5,019 bases of DNA, taken from assembly GCA_028290325.1 (NCBI GenBank), contig JAQGJY010000148.1:1-5019 (forward strand), read 5' to 3'. Below are positions 1-5,019 of the stretch, in pieces. The DNA is from Tardiphaga sp. Lineage in GTDB: Bacteria; Pseudomonadota; Alphaproteobacteria; Rhizobiales; Xanthobacteraceae. Below the pieces are notes generated by a model. The model was given only the letters and a program-made list of their open reading frames with translations. It did not search any database and was not told the origin of the DNA. Position 1 is the stretch's first letter, and the number at the start of each line of letters is the position of its first letter. A program made the translations under genes and the position numbers.

Positions 1-108
1 ACGCACCGCTCGCTTGCGCCAAGTTGCGCGGCGGCCAGGTCGTGGCCGTCGCGCGCGGTGGTCGTCGCTTGCCGCCCAGCTCCCCCATCGAACGCCCACG
101 CGCTGCCG

Positions 109-135
109 CTTACCGCCGAATGCTAAGGCGGTGAG
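109..135. terminator. Hairpin-forming inverted repeat in left-edge region
   Basis: Arms CTTACCGCC (109-117) and GGCGGTGAG (127-135) pair over 9 bp with one G-T wobble around a 9-nt loop. No T-run follows on either strand, so it is not a canonical intrinsic terminator. The stops of two left-edge plus-strand frames (124-126 and 133-135) fall within it, which would fit a transcript end for a gene entering from the left. A terminator role is inferred from the structure alone. Confidence 0.25.
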
Positions 136-194
136 ATGCCAAGCGGCTAGCGGAACGGATCGGGAAAATGCAACTTTGAGGTTTTTGCAGAGGC

Positions 195-225
195 CGACGG
201 TTTGGATCGCGGCCCGCGACCGTCG
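195..225 (-). terminator. Two-part hairpin downstream of glnS, possible 3' end signal
   Basis: An outer stem CGACGG (195-200) / CCGTCG (220-225) encloses an inner stem TCGCG / CGCGA (207-211 / 215-219) with a 3-nt loop; bases 201-206 form a one-sided bulge. This gives 11 GC-rich pairs, about 55 nt beyond the glnS stop. No T-run follows on the minus strand, so it may be a Rho-assisted end, an mRNA-stabilising structure, or chance in GC-rich DNA. Confidence 0.25.
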
Positions 226-278
226 TTGCGAGGACCGGCGTTCTTCGTCTTCGATGACGGGTCTCCGGACGGATAGGG

Positions 279-1958
<1,680 letters not shown>

Positions 1959-1964
1959 GGCGTG

Positions 1965-1970
1965 CCTTTC
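1965..1970 (-). promoter_or_regulatory. Ribosome binding site of glnS
   Basis: Read on the minus strand this is GAAAGG, ending 6 nt before the ATG at 1958. It is a good Shine-Dalgarno match at normal spacing and supports that start over in-frame codons farther upstream. Confidence 0.7.
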
Positions 1971-1999
1971 GAGGTTGGCTGCTTGTGCCAAATCCGCGG

Positions 2000-2028
2000 C
2001 CTGACGCCAAGGCCCGCCTGACCCTGAC
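2000..2028. repeat. Three CCTGAC direct repeats in the divergent spacer
   Basis: CCTGAC occurs at 2000-2005, 2017-2022 and 2023-2028, the last two directly in tandem. They lie 42 to 70 bp upstream of the glnS start. Short repeats next to a promoter can be regulator-binding half-sites, but 6-bp units in GC-rich DNA also arise by chance. No regulator is identified. Confidence 0.3.
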
Positions 2029-2109
2029 GACGGTTTCCGGCCGGGACAGCGTCCAAACGTTGTGTTACATCGCCGCCGACCGTCCCCTTGAGATTGATTG
2101 AGCCCGCGA

Positions 2110-3543
2110 ATGACCGTTCCCGTCGTGACCCGTTTCGCCCCCTCGCCGACCGGTTTTCTCCATATCGGCGGCGCGCGGACCGCTCTGTTCAACTGGCTCT
2201 ATGCCAAGAAGAACGGCGGCAAAATGCTGCTGCGGATCGAGGACACCGACCGCGAGCGTTCCAACGAGCCCGCGATCGCCGCGATCCTCGATGGCCTGAG
2301 GTGGCTCGGCATCGATTGGGATGGCGACGTCGTCTATCAGTTTGCCCGCGCCGCGCGGCATCGCGAGATCGCCGAGCAATTGCTCGCGGAAGGCAAGGCC
2401 TACCACTGTTACGCGACCGCCGACGAGCTGAAGCAGATGCGCGAGGCCGCGCGCGCCGAGGGCCGCTCGAAACTTTACGACGGACGCTGGCGCGATCGCG
2501 ATCCGTCCGAAGCCCCCGCCGACATCAAGCCGACGATCCGGCTGAAAGCCCCATTGACCGGCGAGACCGTGATCGAGGATCAGGTGCAGGGCCGCGTCGT
2601 GTGGCAGAACGAGAACCTCGATGATCTGGTGCTGCTGCGCGGCGACGGCAACCCGACCTACATGCTCGCGGTCGTGGTCGACGATCATGACATGGGCGTC
2701 ACCCACGTCATTCGCGGCGACGACCATCTCATCAACGCGGCACGGCAGAAGCAGATCTATGACGCGCTCGGCTGGACGCTGCCGAACATGTCGCACATCC
2801 CGCTGATTCACGGGCCGGACGGCTCGAAGTTGTCGAAGCGCCACGGCGCGCTCGGCGTCGAGGCCTATCGCGCGATGGGCTATACGCCGGCGGCGTTGCG
2901 CAACTATCTGGTGCGGCTCGGCTGGTCGCATGGCGATCAGGAAATCTTCTCGACGCAAGAGATGATCGACGCGTTCGACCTGTCCGCGATCGGCCGCTCG
3001 GCGGCGCGGTTCGATTTCGCCAAGCTCGAAAGCCTGAACGGGCATTACATCCGGCAGGCCGACGATCGATCCCTCGTGGCGATGTTCGAGGATGTGGTGC
3101 GCTTCATGCCGGGCGGCGAGAGCATCACCGCGAAGCTGAACGACAACACCCGGGCGCAGCTGTTGCAAGCGATGCCCGGCCTGAAGGAGCGGGCCAAGAC
3201 CCTGGTCGAATTGATCGATAGCGCGGCGTTCATTTTTGCCGATCGCCCGCTGTCTGTCGATGCGAAGGCATCGGCGGTCCTGACCGACGCGTCGCGCCAA
3301 CTGATCGGCGATCTGCGCGACGCGCTGGCGGAGGTGCCGACGTGGAACGCCACGACAGCGGAAACCGCGATGCGCGCTTACGCCGAAGCCAACGGGTTGA
3401 AGCTCGGCGGCGTCGCGCAACCGCTCCGCGTGGCGCTGACCGGCCGGACCACGTCGCCTGGAATCTTCGATGTTCTGGCGGTATTGGGGCGCGACGAAAG
3501 CCTCGCCCGGCTCACCGATCAGGCGCCCGCGACCGCCGCCTGA
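2110..3543 (+). CDS. gltX: Glutamyl-tRNA synthetase (GluRS)
   Basis: This cytoplasmic class I synthetase charges tRNA-Glu with glutamate. At 477 residues it is normal bacterial length with both catalytic and anticodon-binding parts, so it is not the short glutamyl-Q tRNA enzyme. The HIGH-type motif is HIGG (18-21) within RFAPSPTGFLHIGG; LRIEDTD lies at 41-47, IRGDDH at 201-206 and the KMSKS-type motif KLSKR at 240-244. The zinc-site region keeps only Cys100; the other E. coli ligand positions appear as Ala102, Trp127 and Asp129, so zinc is probably not bound. Arg361 in KERAKTL seems to align with Thermus Arg358, linked to rejection of tRNA-Gln. The ATG at 2110 is preferred because family proteins start a few residues before VVTRFAPSPTG; an in-frame TTG at 2098 would add four residues. 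Its ribosome site is weak (GAG at 2100-2102). It lies 161 bp before gltA on the same strand. Confidence 0.97.
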   Translation: MTVPVVTRFAPSPTGFLHIGGARTALFNWLYAKKNGGKMLLRIEDTDRERSNEPAIAAILDGLRWLGIDWDGDVVYQFARAARHREIAEQLLAEGKAYHCYATADELKQMREAARAEGRSKLYDGRWRDRDPSEAPADIKPTIRLKAPLTGETVIEDQVQGRVVWQNENLDDLVLLRGDGNPTYMLAVVVDDHDMGVTHVIRGDDHLINAARQKQIYDALGWTLPNMSHIPLIHGPDGSKLSKRHGALGVEAYRAMGYTPAALRNYLVRLGWSHGDQEIFSTQEMIDAFDLSAIGRSAARFDFAKLESLNGHYIRQADDRSLVAMFEDVVRFMPGGESITAKLNDNTRAQLLQAMPGLKERAKTLVELIDSAAFIFADRPLSVDAKASAVLTDASRQLIGDLRDALAEVPTWNATTAETAMRAYAEANGLKLGGVAQPLRVALTGRTTSPGIFDVLAVLGRDESLARLTDQAPATAA

Positions 3544-3545
3544 CG

Positions 3546-3582
3546 GCGCTGCACCGACCGCCATTTGTCGATCTTGCAGCGC
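3546..3582 (+). terminator. Strong hairpin directly after the gltX stop
   Basis: GCGCTGCA (3546-3553) pairs perfectly with TGCAGCGC (3575-3582). Within the 21-nt interior, CGAC (3555-3558) can pair with GTCG (3567-3570). It begins 2 nt after the gltX TGA, the usual place for a 3'-end structure. No T-run follows, so it is not a textbook intrinsic terminator; it may act with Rho, protect the gltX mRNA end, or reduce read-through into gltA. Confidence 0.45.
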
Positions 3583-3617
3583 ACCAAGCAATACGATACG
3601 CCATTGACAGACCGACC

Positions 3618-3675
3618 AGACCAGCCGGCCCGCCTTGCCCGCCGTTTCCGAGATAAATTGCGGACTGGCTGGTTT
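3618..3675 (+). promoter_or_regulatory. Imperfect hairpin before gltA (leader structure, terminator or operator)
   Basis: Fifteen pairs can form: 3618-3628 with 3665-3675 (11 pairs, two of them G-T), a C-A mismatch (3629/3664), then CCGC (3630-3633) with GCGG (3660-3663), leaving a 26-nt loop. The core is ACCAGCC (3620-3626) / GGCTGGT (3667-3673). Four Ts (3673-3676) end the 3' arm, giving an intrinsic-terminator look, although three of them can pair. The arm ends 29 nt before the gltA ATG, too close to fit a whole gltA promoter behind it, so it probably lies in the gltA leader or overlaps its promoter. A perfect -35-like TTGACA (3604-3609) lies just upstream but has no credible -10 at 16-18 bp. 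Confidence 0.35.
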
Positions 3676-3692
3676 TCACCAACGATCTCATC

Positions 3693-3697
3693 GGGGA
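3693..3697 (+). promoter_or_regulatory. Ribosome binding site of gltA
   Basis: GGGGA ends 7 nt before the ATG at 3705. It is a purine-rich, Shine-Dalgarno-like site at good spacing and supports this start. Confidence 0.6.
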
Positions 3698-3704
3698 CCA
3701 CGCG

Positions 3705-5006
3705 ATGGACGCCAAAGCAGATGCCAAACACGCCACGTTGACGCTCGGCAACAAGAGCATCGATTTCCCAGTTCTCAGCGGGACGATCGGTCCCGACGTG
3801 ATCGATATCAGCAAGCTCTATGCCCAGACCGGCGCGTTCACTTACGACCCCGGCTACACCTCGACCGGAAGCTGCGAGTCGAAGATCACCTACATCGACG
3901 GCGATGAAGGCGTGCTGCTGTATCGCGGCTACCCGATCGAACAACTCGCGCAAGGCGACTTCCTCGAAACCTGCTATCTGCTGCTCGAAGGCGAATTGCC
4001 GAACGCCGCGCAGAAAAAGGATTTCGACGAGCGCGTTACCAAGCACACCATGGTGCACGAGCAGATGGCCCGGTTTTTCCAGGGCTTCCGCCGCGATGCG
4101 CATCCGATGGCGGTGATGGTCGCGACCGTCGGCGCGCTCGCCGCGTTCTATCAGGACTCGACCGACATCAAGGATCCGCAGCAGCGCATGATCGCGTCGA
4201 TGCGGATGATCGCCAAGGTGCCGACGCTGGCCGCGATGGCGTTCAAATACACCGTCGGCCAGCCCTTCGTGTATCCGAAGAACTCGCTGACCTACGCCGA
4301 GAACTTCCTGCACATGTGCTTCGCGGTACCCTGCGAAGAGTACAAGATGAACCCGGTGCTGGCGCGCGCGCTCGACCGCATCTTCATCCTGCACGCCGAC
4401 CACGAACAGAATGCCTCGACCTCGACCGTGCGCAGCGCGGGCTCGTCGGGCGCCAATCCCTTCGCCTGTATCGCGGCCGGCATCGCCTGCCTGTGGGGAC
4501 CGGCGCATGGCGGCGCCAACGAAGCGGCCTTGCAAATGCTGGCCGACATCGGCGACGTCAAGAACATTCCTGAGTTCATCAAGAATGTGAAGGACAAGAA
4601 CTCGACGATCCGTCTGATGGGCTTCGGCCATCGCGTGTACAAGAATTACGACCCGCGCGCCAAGCTGATGCAGGAGACCTGCCACGAGGTCTTGAAGGAA
4701 ATGGGTCACGACAACGATCCATTGCTCAAGGTCGCGATGGAGCTGGAGAAGATCGCGCTTTCCGACGAATATTTCATCTCGCGCAAGCTGTATCCGAACG
4801 TCGATTTCTATTCGGGCATCACGCTGAAGGCGATCGGCTTCCCGACCTCGATGTTCACGGTGTTGTTCGCCGTGGCCCGCACGGTCGGCTGGATCAGCCA
4901 GTGGAACGAGATGATCAAGGAGCCGAACTACAAGATCTCGCGTCCGCGGCAGCTTTATACCGGCGCGCCGAAGCGGGATTACGTCAAGGTCGGCGACCGG
5001 AAGTAA
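3705..5006 (+). CDS. gltA: Citrate synthase, type II (proteobacterial hexameric class)
   Basis: It condenses acetyl-CoA with oxaloacetate to citrate and CoA, the entry step of the TCA cycle, in the cytoplasm. The protein has 433 residues; E. coli GltA has about 427. The N-terminal beta-rich segment typical of type II enzymes is present (LTLGNKSIDFPVLSGTIG, 12-29). Catalytic residues by motif are His268 (GPAHGGANEA), His309 (GFGHRVY) and Asp367 (PNVDFYSG), matching E. coli His264, His305 and Asp362; the block HADHEQNASTSTVR lies at 230-243. It ends with the family block RPRQLYTG (413-420). Of the E. coli NADH-site residues I recall, His114, Tyr149, Arg167, Lys171 and Cys210 are kept, while Arg109 is Lys113 and Thr204 is Val208, so NADH inhibition is possible. 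It follows gltX on the same strand, but two hairpins in the gap suggest largely separate transcription. A methylcitrate synthase is unlikely given the E. coli GltA-like N-terminus. The gene is intact. Confidence 0.97.
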   Translation: MDAKADAKHATLTLGNKSIDFPVLSGTIGPDVIDISKLYAQTGAFTYDPGYTSTGSCESKITYIDGDEGVLLYRGYPIEQLAQGDFLETCYLLLEGELPNAAQKKDFDERVTKHTMVHEQMARFFQGFRRDAHPMAVMVATVGALAAFYQDSTDIKDPQQRMIASMRMIAKVPTLAAMAFKYTVGQPFVYPKNSLTYAENFLHMCFAVPCEEYKMNPVLARALDRIFILHADHEQNASTSTVRSAGSSGANPFACIAAGIACLWGPAHGGANEAALQMLADIGDVKNIPEFIKNVKDKNSTIRLMGFGHRVYKNYDPRAKLMQETCHEVLKEMGHDNDPLLKVAMELEKIALSDEYFISRKLYPNVDFYSGITLKAIGFPTSMFTVLFAVARTVGWISQWNEMIKEPNYKISRPRQLYTGAPKRDYVKVGDRK

Positions 5007-5019
5007 CCCTCGGCGGTCG
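4994..5019 (+). terminator. Possible start of a hairpin at the gltA end, cut by the window edge
   Basis: CGACCG (4994-4999), in the last gltA codons, can pair with CGGTCG (5014-5019), the final bases of the window; the loop holds the TAA stop. Any longer stem or T-run would lie outside the window, so it cannot be judged as a terminator here. Confidence 0.15.

Larger units (their letters stand above)
1..278. other. Left-edge region without a supported gene, downstream of glnS
   Basis: No convincing complete gene is visible. On the plus strand all three frames are open from the left edge: one ends at TAA 124-126, one at TGA 133-135, and one runs to 337, overlapping the end of glnS. The frame ending at 135 has the most protein-like composition (a GGQVVAVARGG stretch, then a Pro/Arg-rich tail), so it could be the last 43 codons of a convergent gene, but third-position GC does not separate the frames clearly. 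The frame reaching 337 is very Arg-rich and looks like out-of-frame GC-rich translation. On the minus strand I see only short open stretches without a good start and ribosome site. Two hairpin-forming inverted repeats lie here and may be 3' ends of transcripts. Confidence 0.4.
1959..2109. promoter_or_regulatory. Divergent glnS/gltX promoter region
   Basis: These 151 bp separate two divergently read genes, so they must hold the glnS promoter and, unless gltX is read from farther away, its promoter too. No strong -35/-10 pair is visible on either strand. The best plus-strand candidate is GGGACA (2043-2048) with TTACAT (2065-2070), a 16-bp gap and weak matches. A perfect 8-bp palindrome CCGGCCGG lies at 2037-2044. 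Promoter presence is inferred from gene layout; exact elements are not resolved. Confidence 0.5.

Noticed and set aside
152..177. GGAAC followed 17 bp later by CTTT, resembling an EcfG-type stress promoter
   Set aside because: The -10 part departs from the CGTT I recall as consensus, and no gene start follows it on the plus strand.
2098..2109. TTG start for gltX four codons upstream
   Set aside because: Family proteins begin a few residues before VVTRFAPSPTG, fitting the ATG at 2110; no better ribosome site supports the TTG.
1959..2192. 78-residue N-terminal extension of glnS
   Set aside because: The extra residues have no GlnRS similarity, would overlap the gltX start, and a better ATG with a ribosome site exists at 1958.
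2065..3591. 508-residue minus-strand open frame opposite gltX
   Set aside because: It mirrors the whole of gltX. Long antisense frames are expected in GC-rich genes, and its composition (Arg, His, Gln rich) matches no family I recognise, whereas gltX is certain.
3665..3680. Sigma-54-like TGGC element before gltA
   Set aside because: No GC doublet of the -12 element is found at the required spacing.
3519..4709. 396-residue minus-strand open frame opposite gltA
   Set aside because: Antisense shadow of a clearly identified citrate synthase; no start signal or family motif.

Overview
The window is high-GC DNA holding three complete housekeeping genes. All three protein sequences resemble those of Rhizobiales of the Bradyrhizobium/Rhodopseudomonas/Nitrobacter/Afipia type. 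This placement rests on recalled protein similarity and base composition, not on a search. No mobile element, CRISPR array, tRNA, rRNA or recognisable accessory system is visible.

Layout. Positions 1-278 hold no gene I can support; they contain two hairpin-forming inverted repeats and possibly the last codons of a gene entering from the left. A glutaminyl-tRNA synthetase gene (glnS) lies on the minus strand at 279-1958. A 151-bp divergent spacer (1959-2109) separates it from a plus-strand glutamyl-tRNA synthetase gene (gltX, 2110-3543). A 161-bp spacer follows, with one hairpin directly after the gltX stop and a second, longer imperfect hairpin just before the next start. A type II citrate synthase gene (gltA, 3705-5006) fills the rest. 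Only 13 bases follow it.

How the genes relate. GlnRS and GluRS are sister class I synthetases that charge tRNA-Gln and tRNA-Glu. Here they stand back to back and could share a control region. Citrate synthase feeds the TCA cycle toward 2-oxoglutarate, the precursor of glutamate and glutamine, so the cluster is loosely tied to the glutamate family; no direct functional coupling is shown by the sequence. Most alphaproteobacteria are thought to make Gln-tRNA-Gln indirectly (non-discriminating GluRS plus GatCAB). A dedicated glnS beside a gltX with discriminating-type features is therefore the most informative biological point here. I found no evidence of a previously undescribed system.
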